A stretch of DNA of 64,000 nt from JADLGL01 sp963667605 (GCA_963667605.2 CAXXUZ010000003.1:310001-374000), one strand, 5' to 3'. Shown: positions 8,787 to 18,213, counted from the first letter of the stretch. The notes: generated from the letters alone by a model not told the origin. Numbers and translations are program-made.

Positions 8787-9602
8787 ATGGCCGACCTCAT
8801 GAAGGACCGTCGCGGGCTGATCATGGGCGTGGCCAATGACCATTCGATCGCCTGGGGCATTGCCAAACGGCTAGCGGCGGAAGGAGCGGAACTGGCCCTC
8901 ACATATCAGCCGCCGAATATGGATCGGCGAGTGGCGCCGCTCGCCGCATTGATCGGGTGCGACTTCGTCCTACCTTGCGACGTTGGACTCGCGTGCGACG
9001 CCGACGACCCCGCCGCACTTGACAATTTGTTTTCGGCGATATCGGAGAAATGGGGTTCCATCGATTTCCTGGTACACGCGGTCGCCTTCAGCGATCGCGG
9101 CGAACTCGGCGGTCGCTACGCCGACACGACGCGGGAGAACTTTATCAACACGATGGTGATCTCCTGCTTCTCCTTCACCGAGACGATGAAGCGCGCCGCC
9201 GCGCTGATGGCTGATGGTGGCGCAGCGGTTACGCTCACCTATGTCGGATCAAAGCGGGTGATGCCGAATTACAATGTAATGGGCGTTGCTAAGGCGGCTC
9301 TGGAAGCGTCGGTCCGCTACCTCGCCGTTGATCTCGGCCAGAACAACATCCGCGTCAACGCTATCTCGGCGGGGCCGGTACGAACCCTCGCGGCCTCTGG
9401 TGTCGCCAATGCGCGAACAATTTACAACTACCAGAAACGCAGTTCACCGCTGAGGCGAACCGTGACAATCGATGAAATCGGCGGAGCCGCGACCTATCTC
9501 CTGTCGGATTTGGGATCGGCCGTGACCGGCGAAGTTCACTATGTAGATACCGGTTTCAACGTGATCGCCATGCCCGGCGACGCGCTAGGACCACAAGGTT
9601 AA
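8787..9602 (+). CDS. fabI: Enoyl-ACP reductase (NADH), FabI-type, copy 1
   Basis: This SDR-type enoyl-ACP reductase has the FabI nucleotide motif GLIMGVANDHSIAWGIAK. The active site Tyr-x6-Lys lies in YNVMGVAKAALEASVRYLA. The C-terminal GEVHYVDTGFNVIAMP is typical of FabI. The start is ATG 8787; a GTG lies immediately before it. It completes the fabA-fabB-fabI cluster. A second FabI lies at 58462-59283, so the two may differ in chain-length preference or regulation. Confidence 0.92.
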   Translation: MADLMKDRRGLIMGVANDHSIAWGIAKRLAAEGAELALTYQPPNMDRRVAPLAALIGCDFVLPCDVGLACDADDPAALDNLFSAISEKWGSIDFLVHAVAFSDRGELGGRYADTTRENFINTMVISCFSFTETMKRAAALMADGGAAVTLTYVGSKRVMPNYNVMGVAKAALEASVRYLAVDLGQNNIRVNAISAGPVRTLAASGVANARTIYNYQKRSSPLRRTVTIDEIGGAATYLLSDLGSAVTGEVHYVDTGFNVIAMPGDALGPQG

Positions 9603-9614
9603 GCGGGCAGCCAT

Positions 9615-9887
9615 TCACGGCCCATCGACCGGTTTCGCCGGGGGCGTAGGGGCAGCGGCACCCAGAGGCGGGTTAAGCGCTTCGCGCAACGCCCTTTCCT
9701 CTTCCGTGAATTCACCGACCTTGGTGGCGACATCACCCCAATTCGGAGGCGGTGCCACTTCCTCATCGGTGAACGCATTGGTGATCCGATCGACAAGATC
9801 CCGCCGGCCCTCGGGATCGGCGTCGAGCAGCAGCCACGCCATTGTGGCAACGCTGAACAACACGGTGAGTCCCACAAATCGGCGCAT
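9615..9887 (-). CDS. Small membrane-anchored protein of unknown function
   Basis: This 90-aa protein has a single N-terminal hydrophobic segment (FVGLTVLFSVATMAWLLL). An acidic, proline-rich tail follows (EEVAPPPNWGDVA, then AAAPTPPAKPVDGP). It could be anchored in the inner membrane with the tail in the periplasm. ATG 9885-9887 overlaps the stop of the upstream gene in TGATG form; a GTG sits one codon earlier. It is evidently co-translated with the coiled-coil protein encoded upstream. I do not recognise the family. Confidence 0.6.
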   Translation of the reverse strand: MRRFVGLTVLFSVATMAWLLLDADPEGRRDLVDRITNAFTDEEVAPPPNWGDVATKVGEFTEEERALREALNPPLGAAAPTPPAKPVDGP

Positions 9888-10783
9888 CACATTCCCGGCT
9901 GTAGAATCAAGCCGTCATTGACCTCGTCGACAATCCGCATCAGATCGCCCCAGGACTGCACCAATTGCGCCCGCATAAGCTCCAGTGTCTCGATCGCTTC
10001 AAGATCGCCGAGCGCCGCGCGGAGCGAATTGGCGAGGCTCAAAGTCTGCGCCGCCGCTCGATAGACCCGAGCATTTTCGCGTAACGCGTGGAAGAAGACG
10101 TCGAGGTCCTCGGTCTGGTCTCCCATACGATCCATCACCTGGGCGTGACGCTGGCCAAACACGTCCCAAGCTATCATCGCAGCTTCGAGAGCCTGGATCT
10201 CGGCGTTGTTTGCCTGTTGTGTCAGCCGGCGTTTCTCGATCTCGGCGCGGGTCAGATTGCCGTTCAAGAAATCATTCTGGATACGCTGATTGTCTAGACG
10301 AAGATCCTCCAGGCTGGCACGGGCGTCGGCGATCCGAAAGCCAATGGCATCGCCGATCATCTCCAGTGTCGATATTTCCTGCCAACGCCGCGCGAAGACC
10401 TCCGGCGCAATATCGGCAATCATCTGGAAGGACTCTGCGATGCCGGCGATTTCGGCACCGATCTGCTGCATTTGCTCGACGGTCAGCGCCGCTTCGTTCT
10501 CGGCCAGCTCGCGGATGCGCCGGGTCGCGGCGATGTTCTCTTCCAATGCGAAGAGGATGTCGGGAATGGTCGGATCGGTTTGTGTGGCTTCGACGGCTTG
10601 GCCCAGCGCCTCGCCGAGCAGACGAAGCGCTTCGTCATGGGCGGCGTCCTCGATCAGCTGAGGATCGATCGGCGTTACCTGCGCGAATGCGGCCGATCCA
10701 CCGAAAGTCGCCAGGGCAAGGCCGAACATGACGCCAATCGCCGAAGATCCAAGTCTCGAGGAAACCAACCAAGTCACTGCCAC
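9887..10783 (-). CDS. Exported, predicted coiled-coil protein of unknown function
   Basis: The 298-aa product starts with a signal peptide (SAIGVMFGLALATFGGSAAFAQ). The rest is mostly helical and rich in Ala, Glu, Gln and Leu, with long heptad-like stretches such as IADARASLEDLRLDNQRIQND. No catalytic motif is evident. The start is GTG at 10781-10783; a later ATG (MFGLALATFG) would shorten the signal peptide. It is coupled to the small membrane protein downstream, so the two may form an envelope complex; that role is inferred from the gene arrangement only. Confidence 0.65.
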   Translation of the reverse strand: MAVTWLVSSRLGSSAIGVMFGLALATFGGSAAFAQVTPIDPQLIEDAAHDEALRLLGEALGQAVEATQTDPTIPDILFALEENIAATRRIRELAENEAALTVEQMQQIGAEIAGIAESFQMIADIAPEVFARRWQEISTLEMIGDAIGFRIADARASLEDLRLDNQRIQNDFLNGNLTRAEIEKRRLTQQANNAEIQALEAAMIAWDVFGQRHAQVMDRMGDQTEDLDVFFHALRENARVYRAAAQTLSLANSLRAALGDLEAIETLELMRAQLVQSWGDLMRIVDEVNDGLILQPGM

Positions 10784-10905
10784 GCCTCACTGTCCGTGCC
10801 GTCCTCGGCGAACGATGATTACCATTCTTGGCTCAATTGTGTTCTGAGCGGCAGTCCAGCCCAACGAAAAGCCGGCATAATGCCGATACGCTCGACAAAA
10901 TGAGA

Positions 10906-10932
10906 AGGCCGCGCCGAGATTCGGCGCGGCCT
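10906..10932 (-). terminator. Strong GC hairpin, probable terminator on the minus strand
   Basis: There is a perfect 11-bp inverted repeat, AGGCCGCGCCG at 10906-10916 and CGGCGCGGCCT at 10922-10932, with a 5-nt loop. On the minus strand it is followed by TTCTCATTTTG, a weak T-rich tract, so it fits termination of the small minus-strand gene at 10972-11101. Confidence 0.6.
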
Positions 10933-10971
10933 GCTGCCCCCCGTCGCCGAACCCCCGGGCTCGGCTTGACC

Positions 10972-11101
10972 CTATTCGTCCTCGAATCGAGCACGAATGA
11001 TCGACGTCAAACTGATCCGACAACCATTTCAAGGCAAGCGGAACCGCTGCAATCGCCACCTCAACCGCGACATTCTTGCCGCGCTGTTGCGATGATGCCA
11101 C
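10972..11101 (-). pseudogene. Small minus-strand gene with probable frameshift (or spurious ORF)
   Basis: From ATG 11099-11101 the minus strand reads about 36 residues that look coding: a helical VAVEVAIAAVPLALKWLSD segment and QFDVDHS. The frame then runs into low-complexity sequence. If one base is skipped after the Ser codon, reading continues ARFEDE to a TAG at 10972-10974, about 40 bp before the hairpin at 10906-10932. The compact acidic end plus terminator make a real short gene with a one-base insertion plausible. I do not know its function. The lepA upstream region otherwise (10784-11169) shows nothing else. Confidence 0.3.
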
Positions 11102-11169
11102 AAGCTGCTCCGAACCACCGAATGCGGTGGTCCTTGCGGCCCCTCCGGCCCGGTGCTATCGGCCACGCC

Positions 11170-12975
11170 ATGAGCGGCACGCCGATCGATCGCATCCGCA
11201 ACTTTGCGATCATCGCCCATATCGACCACGGTAAATCGACACTTGCCGACCGCCTGATCGAACTGACAGGCGGCCTGAGCGAGCGGGAGATGCGCGCCCA
11301 GGTCCTCGACTCGATGGATATCGAGCGCGAGCGTGGGATCACGATCAAGGCGCAGACGGTCCGCCTCAACTACACCGCCGGGGACGGCAGCGGCTATGTC
11401 CTCAATTTGATCGACACGCCCGGCCATGTCGATTTCGCCTATGAGGTGAGTCGTTCGTTGGCTGCCTGCGAGGGGTCGCTGCTGGTGGTCGATGCGAGCC
11501 AAGGGGTCGAGGCGCAGACCCTCGCCAACGTCTACCAAGCGCTTGACATTAATCATGAGATCGTCCCGGTCTTGAACAAGATCGACCTCCCGGCCGCGGA
11601 GCCGGAGAGGGTCAGGCAGCAAATCGAAGATGTTATTGGCCTCGACGCTTCGGAGGCGATTCCGATCTCGGCCAAGACCGGCGAAGGCATCGGCGAAATC
11701 CTTGAGGCCATCGTGCACCGTCTGCCGGCGCCCTCAGGCGACGCCAGTGCGCCGCTCAAGGCGTTATTGATGGACTCCTGGTACGATCCCTATCTCGGCG
11801 TGATCGTGCTGGTGAGGATCACCGATGGCCAGCTCCGCAAAGGTATGCGAATTCGGATGATGGGCAGCGGCGCGGTGCATGATGTCGACAATGTTGGCAT
11901 CTTCACCCCAAAGCTTCTCGATTGGGGCGAACTCAGTCCCGGCGAGATCGGCTTCCTCACCGGCTCGATCAAGGAGGTCGCCGACACCGCGGTCGGCGAT
12001 ACTATCACCGAGTATCGCCGGCCGGCCGCTGAGCCGCTGCCTGGTTTCCGCGAGGCAATTCCGGTGGTGTTTTGCGGGCTGTTTCCGGTCGACGCGGCGG
12101 ATTTCGAGGACTTGCGCGGGGCGATCGGCAAGCTGCGGCTCAATGATGCGGCCTTCACCTATGAGATGGAGACTTCGGCGGCGCTTGGCTTCGGATTCCG
12201 TTGCGGCTTTCTCGGCTTGCTGCATCTGGAAATCGTGCAAGAGCGTCTGGCGCGCGAATTCGATCTCGATCTGATCGCCACCGCCCCGTCGGTCATCTAC
12301 AAGATCAAACTAACTGACGGCTCGACAATCGAGCTTCACAATCCGGCGGACATGCCGGACCCGGTGAAAATAGCCGATATCGAGGAGCCGTGGCTCCGCG
12401 CCACAATCCTCACGCCGGACGAATATCTCGGCGCGGTGCTCAAACTCTGCCAGGATCGCCGCAGCGTCCAGGTCGATCTTTCCTATGCCGGCAATCGGGC
12501 GATGGTGATCTACGATCTGCCGCTCAATGAGGTGGTGTTCGATTTCTATGACCGGCTGAAGTCGGTGACGAAGGGCTATGCCTCCTTCGACTATCGGCTC
12601 AAGGACCACCGCGTCGGCGATCTGGTCAAGATGCAGATCCTAGTGAACGCCGAGTCAGTCGATGCGTTATCGATCCTAGTGCATCGTGGTCAGGCTGAAA
12701 AACGCGGCAGGGCGATGTGCGAGAAGCTGAAAGAGCTCATTTCTCCGCACATGTTCCAGATTCCGATTCAGGCGGCGATCGGCGGCCGAATAATCGCCCG
12801 CGAGACGATCCGGGCGCTGCGCAAGGACGTCACCGCGAAATGCTATGGTGGTGACATCACTCGAAAGCGGAAGCTTCTGGAGAAGCAGAAGAAAGGCAAG
12901 AAGCGGATGCGCCAATTCGGTAAGGTCGACATCCCGCAGGAAGCTTTCATTGCGGCGCTAAAAATGGGGGAGTGA
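11170..12975 (+). CDS. lepA: Elongation factor 4 (LepA) GTPase
   Basis: LepA is a translational GTPase that acts on stalled or mis-translocated ribosomes. G1 is AHIDHGKSTLAD at residues 15-26, G3 is DTPGHVDF, and G4 is NKIDLP. EF-G-like domains and the LepA-specific C-terminal domain follow, ending KKRMRQFGKVDIPQEAF. The length of 601 aa matches the family. The frame is open back to 10828, but ATG 11170 (MSGTPIDRIRNFAII) fits the conserved N-terminus. Confidence 0.97.
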   Translation: MSGTPIDRIRNFAIIAHIDHGKSTLADRLIELTGGLSEREMRAQVLDSMDIERERGITIKAQTVRLNYTAGDGSGYVLNLIDTPGHVDFAYEVSRSLAACEGSLLVVDASQGVEAQTLANVYQALDINHEIVPVLNKIDLPAAEPERVRQQIEDVIGLDASEAIPISAKTGEGIGEILEAIVHRLPAPSGDASAPLKALLMDSWYDPYLGVIVLVRITDGQLRKGMRIRMMGSGAVHDVDNVGIFTPKLLDWGELSPGEIGFLTGSIKEVADTAVGDTITEYRRPAAEPLPGFREAIPVVFCGLFPVDAADFEDLRGAIGKLRLNDAAFTYEMETSAALGFGFRCGFLGLLHLEIVQERLAREFDLDLIATAPSVIYKIKLTDGSTIELHNPADMPDPVKIADIEEPWLRATILTPDEYLGAVLKLCQDRRSVQVDLSYAGNRAMVIYDLPLNEVVFDFYDRLKSVTKGYASFDYRLKDHRVGDLVKMQILVNAESVDALSILVHRGQAEKRGRAMCEKLKELISPHMFQIPIQAAIGGRIIARETIRALRKDVTAKCYGGDITRKRKLLEKQKKGKKRMRQFGKVDIPQEAFIAALKMGE

Positions 12976-13056
12976 TCCCGCCAATAGCGATCTGCTATCC
13001 AAAGCAAGGCGAGCCGAAGCTCGCTCGACCGACGATAGGCTAGTATCCTTCGGCCA

Positions 13057-14268
13057 ATGGGGATTCGGTCCGAGTCAATCACTGACCGTCGATCGCCGGC
13101 AGTAGCCAGTGCTGCCGGCCTTGGAAAACTCTGCGCCCTCACCTCAGTGCTCGTCATTGCGCTGCTCGAACCGGCGGCCGCGCAAGCGACTGTCGCCGGC
13201 TCGGAGTTGGCCGGCGTCACGTTCCCACAAGCATCCGATATTTGGGTCCCCGACGCCGGCCGGTTACAAGCGGCGGCGCTGGAGGAGGCTTCGCTGCTTG
13301 TTGATCGTGCCTGTGGCCCGACCGAGTTCCACATCTGGGATGCAATAGGCGGCGAGCGCGATTCCGTCCGGATGCTGACCGACACGGCCTTTGCAGAAGC
13401 GGGCTGGTCGCTCGGCGTGATCAATCTCGCACCCGATGGCGAGCGAATCTATCTCGCTACTCGTGGGACTAACGAGCTTGTCATGGTTTGGCTGCCGCAA
13501 AGCGAAGCGATCGGCCTGGTTCTCTGTGTCGTCGCCGGGCCCCGAACCGCTGGCTTCGCAGCCGGCGCGGTCCCCGATCCGCTGCAGCAATTCATGCCAT
13601 TGCCCCGGCCCCGACCCGATCCAAACGCACCATTGGTCGAGCCAGTGCCGGAACCGGATCCGGTCGCGGTCGATCCGCCGATCGAAGCGGCGGCAATCGC
13701 CGAGGCTGCTGTTGAAGGCGATCCAGTTGACGACGTCGACGGCAGTGCTGTGGAGGTCGCCGATGTCGCCATTGCCGAGGTCGAGCCGGCCGACGGTGCT
13801 TCAACTGTCTCGATCTGGCTACTATTGCTAGCGGTGGCCTTCGCCATCGGTTCGTTCTTCCTACTTCGCTGGGGTCGAATCAGCGCCAGGGCGATCGCCG
13901 GCGCCGCCTGGCCGAGCACCTTGGCGGCCGTTGTCTACAGCAATGTCGCTTCCGAGACGCAGCGTGATCGCCGGGGTAAGGAGATCGTTCGCTTCGTCCC
14001 GGTGGTGGCATATGAATATGAGATCGGTGGAGTGACCTATCGGGCAGCGCGGATGCGCTTCGGAGAGAGCAGCACCGCCGACGCCACTGCCGCTAAGAAA
14101 ATCGCCGATCGTTTCCCGGTGGGCGCGGGGATCGAGATCCGCTACAACCCCAACACGCCCGGCGACGCCACCATTGAAGCCGATCCAGATCGCCTGGAAT
14201 TCCGGATGATTGGCGGTATCGCTCTGGCTGTTCTAGCGGTGGCGGCGTTACTTACCGCGATCGGCTGA
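13057..14268 (+). CDS. Exported/membrane protein with C-terminal DUF3592-like domain
   Basis: The 403-aa protein has an N-terminal signal (LCALTSVLVIALLEPAAAQA), a periplasmic region of about 170 residues and a Pro/Glu-rich linker (LPRPRPDPNAPLVEPVPEP). A transmembrane helix follows (TVSIWLLLLAVAFAIGSFF), then a domain with VVAYEYEIGGVTYRA and IEIRYNPNTPGDATIE, and finally a last hydrophobic helix. The YEYxxxGxxYxxxR and RYNPxxPxxAxxE pattern is that of DUF3592. The function is unknown. It stands between lepA and otsB with its own start (ATG 13057). Confidence 0.75.
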   Translation: MGIRSESITDRRSPAVASAAGLGKLCALTSVLVIALLEPAAAQATVAGSELAGVTFPQASDIWVPDAGRLQAAALEEASLLVDRACGPTEFHIWDAIGGERDSVRMLTDTAFAEAGWSLGVINLAPDGERIYLATRGTNELVMVWLPQSEAIGLVLCVVAGPRTAGFAAGAVPDPLQQFMPLPRPRPDPNAPLVEPVPEPDPVAVDPPIEAAAIAEAAVEGDPVDDVDGSAVEVADVAIAEVEPADGASTVSIWLLLLAVAFAIGSFFLLRWGRISARAIAGAAWPSTLAAVVYSNVASETQRDRRGKEIVRFVPVVAYEYEIGGVTYRAARMRFGESSTADATAAKKIADRFPVGAGIEIRYNPNTPGDATIEADPDRLEFRMIGGIALAVLAVAALLTAIG

Positions 14269-14333
14269 AGCCGGGGTCGTCTCTACATCATTTGCCGTTC
14301 ATAACGCCGATCCTTCCGCGCAGTCTGGGAACC

Positions 14334-15113
14334 ATGGACCAACCGAATAGCCAGGAACTTTCGAACACCGCAGCAGATGACTCGGTGGGTCTGTTGCCGC
14401 GCGCGACCAATCAATTGGCGGTTTTCCTCGATGTCGACGGCACCATTATCGACATCGCCGAGACACCTGAATCGGTTATCGTGCCGTCGGACCTGGTCGG
14501 CAATCTGGCCCGGGCACGGGAAGCAACAGGAGGCGCGCTCGCCTTGGTATCGGGGCGGACGATCGAGACGCTCGACCGGTTGTTCGCGCCGGCGAAATTC
14601 ACCGTTGTCGGCCTTCACGGAGGCGAATTGCGCGGACCGGGAGGGGAGCTTGTGATGCTGCCGCCGCCTCCGATCCTCCAAACCTACCGGCCGATCCTGC
14701 AACGGCTTGTCCGGCGTTTTGCCGGCGCCCAAATGGAGGACAAGGGCCGGGCGGTCGCAATCCACTATCGTGGTATCGCGGCGGCGGAGGACGAGATCCG
14801 CGGACGGGTTGAAGCGATGGCGAAAGCGGCCGATGGCGCGCTGGTCGCACAAAAGGGCAGAATGGTGATCGAGCTCAAGCCGGCCGGCGCTGGTAAGGGC
14901 AGCGCGGTCGCTCAATTGATGGAGCGGGCGCCGTTCCGAGGGCGAACGCCGATTGCTGTCGGCGACGATATTACCGACGAGGAGATGTTTGCCGTCGTCA
15001 ATCAGCTTGGCGGCAAGACGTTCAGAGTGGGACCGCCGGATCGACCGACCGCGGCGCAATTCCGAATTGATAGCCCTGAGGCGGTCAGAGCATGGCTAAC
15101 GTCCACAGGCTAA
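14334..15113 (+). CDS. otsB: Trehalose-6-phosphate phosphatase
   Basis: OtsB hydrolyses trehalose 6-phosphate to trehalose. It is a HAD-superfamily enzyme; the nucleophile motif is FLDVDGTIIDIAE at about residue 31. The motif ALVSGRTIETLDRLF follows, then KGSAVAQL, and the acidic motif AVGDDITDEEMF binds Mg2+. The length of 259 aa is usual. ATG 14334 is chosen over TTG 14292. It lies just upstream of otsA in the same direction, so the two probably act in compatible-solute synthesis under osmotic or desiccation stress. Confidence 0.93.
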   Translation: MDQPNSQELSNTAADDSVGLLPRATNQLAVFLDVDGTIIDIAETPESVIVPSDLVGNLARAREATGGALALVSGRTIETLDRLFAPAKFTVVGLHGGELRGPGGELVMLPPPPILQTYRPILQRLVRRFAGAQMEDKGRAVAIHYRGIAAAEDEIRGRVEAMAKAADGALVAQKGRMVIELKPAGAGKGSAVAQLMERAPFRGRTPIAVGDDITDEEMFAVVNQLGGKTFRVGPPDRPTAAQFRIDSPEAVRAWLTSTG

Positions 15114-15198
15114 AGCATTGGACAAGGCCGGCTTGGTGTCGCCCCTCTTTTGTCTGTTATGGTGGTGAACGGAGGGGCGGGACCAGACCCTGCCCCTG

Positions 15199-16728
15199 AT
15201 GCCAAGAGAGAGCCGCGTGAGTCGCCTCATAATAGTATCCAACCGGGTACCGGCGCCGGATGATTCGGCTGCGAGCGCGGGCGGCTTGGCCGTGGCGCTT
15301 CAGGCTGCGCTCGAAGAGCGAGGCGGCATGTGGTTCGGCTGGTCCGGTGAGAGCAGCGGCGACCACGAGACAGATCGGGTGACGACGACCGAATTCAAGA
15401 AGGTCACCTACGTCCTGATCGATCTCACGCGTCGCGATCTTGACGAATATTACTCCGGCTTCGCAAATCGGGCACTTTGGCCGCTATTCCATTATCGTCT
15501 TGATTTGACTGATTTTTCTCGTCGAGATATGGCCGGATATTTTCGCGTCAACCGGTTCTTTGCCAAGATGCTGGCGCCGCTGGTCAAGCCGGATGATGTG
15601 ATCTGGGTCCATGACTATCATCTCATTCCGCTTGCCAGCGAGCTCCGGAAGATGGGCCTTCGTAACCGGATGGGATTCTTCCTCCATATTCCCTGGCCAC
15701 CGCCCGATGTCCTGTTTGCATTGCCGCCACATGAGACAATCGTGCGGGGATTGTCGAGCTATGATTTGGTGGGGTTTCAGACCGAATTCGACGCGGAGAA
15801 TTTCGCCGCTTGTCTGGTCCGCGAAGGGCTCGGCAGTCGCGTCGGCAGCCAGGTCTTCGATGCATATGGAAGGCTGTTCGCGATGGGCGCCTTCCCGATC
15901 GGGATCGAGGCGGAAAAATTTGCTAAGATGGCATCGGACTATCGGCGTAATCTGCTGGTGGAAAGGATGCTGCGATCGATCGAGGGTCATCGGCTAATTA
16001 TCGGGGTCGATCGCTTGGACTATTCGAAGGGACTCGGCGAACGGATTGAGGCTTATGCACGCTTCGTCGAGAACAATCCCGCCTGCCACGGCAAGGTCGT
16101 GTTCTTGCAGATCACGCCGAAATCGCGATCGGAAGTGCCCGAATATGCTGAAATGCAGCGCGAGATCGCCGAACTCGCGGGGCAGGTCAATGGCGCTCTG
16201 GGTGATCTCGATTGGACGCCGATCCGCTACATCAATCGGACCGTCAAACGTCAGGTTTTGGCCGGCCTTTACCGGATTGCCAGCGTCGGTCTGGTGACCC
16301 CGCTTCGCGACGGGATGAATTTGGTGGCGAAGGAATATGTTGCCTCGCAGGACCCGGAAGAACCCGGCGCCCTTATCCTGTCCCGTTTTGCCGGCGCCGC
16401 ACGAGAACTCGACGGTGCGCTGCTGGTCAATCCCTATGACATCGAGGACATTGCGATCGCGATTGCAACGGCAATGGACATGCCGTTGGAGGAGCGGAAA
16501 GAGCGCTGGCAGTCCATGTTTGAACGCGTCAACAGCAACGACGTAATGCATTGGTGCCAGACATTCCTGGCCGCGCTGAACAGAACGCGAGTGATGGCGG
16601 CCACCGAGCTTGAGGAAGCCGAGGCGGGTCGTCCTGAACCTGCTCTGCATCGGGAGAAGACTAACCCAGTGCACCGCGCCGGCGCTCATGTGCCCGAAGT
16701 CGGTGCAGTCGGCTCAGACGGTCACTGA
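15199..16728 (+). CDS. otsA: Trehalose-6-phosphate synthase
   Basis: OtsA transfers glucose from UDP-glucose to glucose 6-phosphate (GT20 family). Conserved features include LIIVSNRVP at the N-terminus, VWVHDYHL-like IWVHDYHLIPLA, GFFLHIPWPPPD and GVDRLDYSKGLGERI. TPLRDGMNLVAKEYVASQ follows. The C-terminal 30 residues (HREKTNPVHRAGAHVPEVG) extend past the usual end and are poorly conserved. The start is ATG 15199, with GTG 15217 an alternative. It follows otsB by 85 bp; the gap holds GC-rich inverted repeats (GCCCCTC/GAGGGGC at about 15144-15177). Confidence 0.94.
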   Translation: MPRESRVSRLIIVSNRVPAPDDSAASAGGLAVALQAALEERGGMWFGWSGESSGDHETDRVTTTEFKKVTYVLIDLTRRDLDEYYSGFANRALWPLFHYRLDLTDFSRRDMAGYFRVNRFFAKMLAPLVKPDDVIWVHDYHLIPLASELRKMGLRNRMGFFLHIPWPPPDVLFALPPHETIVRGLSSYDLVGFQTEFDAENFAACLVREGLGSRVGSQVFDAYGRLFAMGAFPIGIEAEKFAKMASDYRRNLLVERMLRSIEGHRLIIGVDRLDYSKGLGERIEAYARFVENNPACHGKVVFLQITPKSRSEVPEYAEMQREIAELAGQVNGALGDLDWTPIRYINRTVKRQVLAGLYRIASVGLVTPLRDGMNLVAKEYVASQDPEEPGALILSRFAGAARELDGALLVNPYDIEDIAIAIATAMDMPLEERKERWQSMFERVNSNDVMHWCQTFLAALNRTRVMAATELEEAEAGRPEPALHREKTNPVHRAGAHVPEVGAVGSDGH

Positions 16729-16741
16729 ATCGGCCTGTCGG

Positions 16742-17407
16742 CTAGTCTGGACTGGCCGGAGACGGAACCGGGCACGCCACTCCGGTTCCACCCAAGCCGC
16801 AATAGCCATTCGGGTTCTTGGCCAGATATTGCTGGTGATAGGCCTCGGCATAGTAGAGTGAGCCACGCTGCTCGATCTCCGAAGTGATCGATCCATAGCC
16901 CTTATTGCCGAGGACAGCTTCATATCTCTTCCGCGCGTCGGTCGCGGCCCGCCTTTCGGCAACATCGGCGACGTAGATCGCCGAGCGATATTGCGTGCCG
17001 ATGTCGTTGCCCTGACGCATTCCCTGGGTCGGATTGTGAGCTTCGAAGAAGGTCGAGAGCAGCTGCCGATAGCTGACCAATGACGGATCGTAGGCCACCA
17101 AAACGACCTCGGTGTGACCGGTTCGGCCGCTGCAGACCTCATCATAGGTGGGGTTGGGCGTGATGCCGCCGGCATAGCCGACTGCCGTGACCCAGACGCC
17201 CTCCAACTGCCAGAAGACCCGCTCTGCGCCCCAGAAGCAGCCGAGGCCAAAAACTGCGGTCTTGATGCCCTCGGGAAAAGGCGGGTGAATTGGCCGGCCG
17301 GTGACTTGGTGCCGATCGGCGGTTAGGATTGGTTCACCGCGTCCGGGCAGGGCTGTTTTCTGATCGGGCAGGGCGAGCTTGGCCGAAGAACGGTCGAAGA
17401 GTCCCAT
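16742..17407 (-). CDS. msrA: Peptide methionine sulfoxide reductase A
   Basis: MsrA reduces methionine-S-sulfoxide in proteins. The active site is FGLGCFWGAERVFW, with the catalytic Cys in GCFWGAE. The family motifs AVGYAGGITPNPTYDEVCSG and HTEVVLVAYDP are present, as is GTQYRSAIY. The C-terminal GYCGLGGTGVACP supplies recycling cysteines. The length of 221 aa fits the long alphaproteobacterial form. ATG 17405-17407 (MGLFDRSSAKL) is preceded by GGAGGAA, which decides the start over upstream codons. Confidence 0.94.
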   Translation of the reverse strand: MGLFDRSSAKLALPDQKTALPGRGEPILTADRHQVTGRPIHPPFPEGIKTAVFGLGCFWGAERVFWQLEGVWVTAVGYAGGITPNPTYDEVCSGRTGHTEVVLVAYDPSLVSYRQLLSTFFEAHNPTQGMRQGNDIGTQYRSAIYVADVAERRAATDARKRYEAVLGNKGYGSITSEIEQRGSLYYAEAYHQQYLAKNPNGYCGLGGTGVACPVPSPASPD

Positions 17408-17579
17408 TCCTTCCTCCTGATCTCTCATCCACATAGATGCGTAGATATAGGGCGCAATTAAACACCGCTTCCGACACAATTACGTGTCGAGAGGGCGGGC
17501 CTGGAAGCGGCCTCGGCAAGCGCCTTGCCGCGCTACTCACGGTGACTATAGTGCCGGCCCGGTCTAGCCGGGTTCCCGC

Positions 17580-17669
<90 letters not shown>

Positions 17670-17838
17670 GCTGCTTCGTCTATACTATTTATAAACAACA
17701 GTTAATTGAATTGTAATCCGGCGCGGTCCTACGTTCGGTCCTATCGGGATCGTGTCCGGCGTCAGCGCCCCTGGGACAGATTGGGCGGATTGAACAAGAG
17801 AGGGTTTCTGGCTCATCTTAACCCACGAGGGATTGAAG

Positions 17839-18213
17839 ATGAGACGGAACACCAATCACCAGAAAGCATCGGCCGAGAAGGTCGTGAAGGACATCCGGCG
17901 GGCGACTCGTCGGCAGTTCGGCGCCGAAGAGAAGATCCGGATCGTTCTGGAGGGCCTGCGCGGCGAGGACAGTATCGCTGAGCTGTGTCGCCGTGAGGGG
18001 ATCAACCAGAACCTCTATTACCGCTGGTCGAAGGACTTCCTGGAGGCCGGGAAGAAGCGCCTGGCGGGTGACACTGCCCGTGAGGCTACCTCCGATGAGG
18101 TCCGGCATCTTCGCAGTGAGGCACTGGCACTCAAGGAGGCCGTTGCTGACCTGACGCTGGACAACCGTCTACTCAAAAAAAGCATGATCGCGGATGGGGG
18201 AGAGGAGGCATGA
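17839..18213 (+). CDS. IS3-family transposase OrfA (helix-turn-helix)
   Basis: The 124-aa product has an HTH/transposase_8 region: RRQFGAEEKIRIVLEGLRG, then SIAELCRREGINQNLYYRW. A leucine-zipper-like coiled coil follows (LRSEALALKEAVADLTLDN). OrfA binds the terminal repeats and dimerises. The start is ATG 17839, with an in-frame TTG 17833. Its stop overlaps the start of OrfB as ATGA, so OrfB may be made by coupled initiation rather than, or in addition to, -1 frameshifting. Confidence 0.92.
   Translation: MRRNTNHQKASAEKVVKDIRRATRRQFGAEEKIRIVLEGLRGEDSIAELCRREGINQNLYYRWSKDFLEAGKKRLAGDTAREATSDEVRHLRSEALALKEAVADLTLDNRLLKKSMIADGGEEA

Noticed and set aside
11029..11718. 229-codon minus-strand frame opposite the lepA N-terminus
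   Set aside because: Antisense to the GTPase domain of lepA, rich in Arg/Asp/His and without motifs.
15994..16689. 231-codon minus-strand frame opposite otsA
   Set aside because: Antisense shadow of a clear trehalose-phosphate synthase; no start context or family match.
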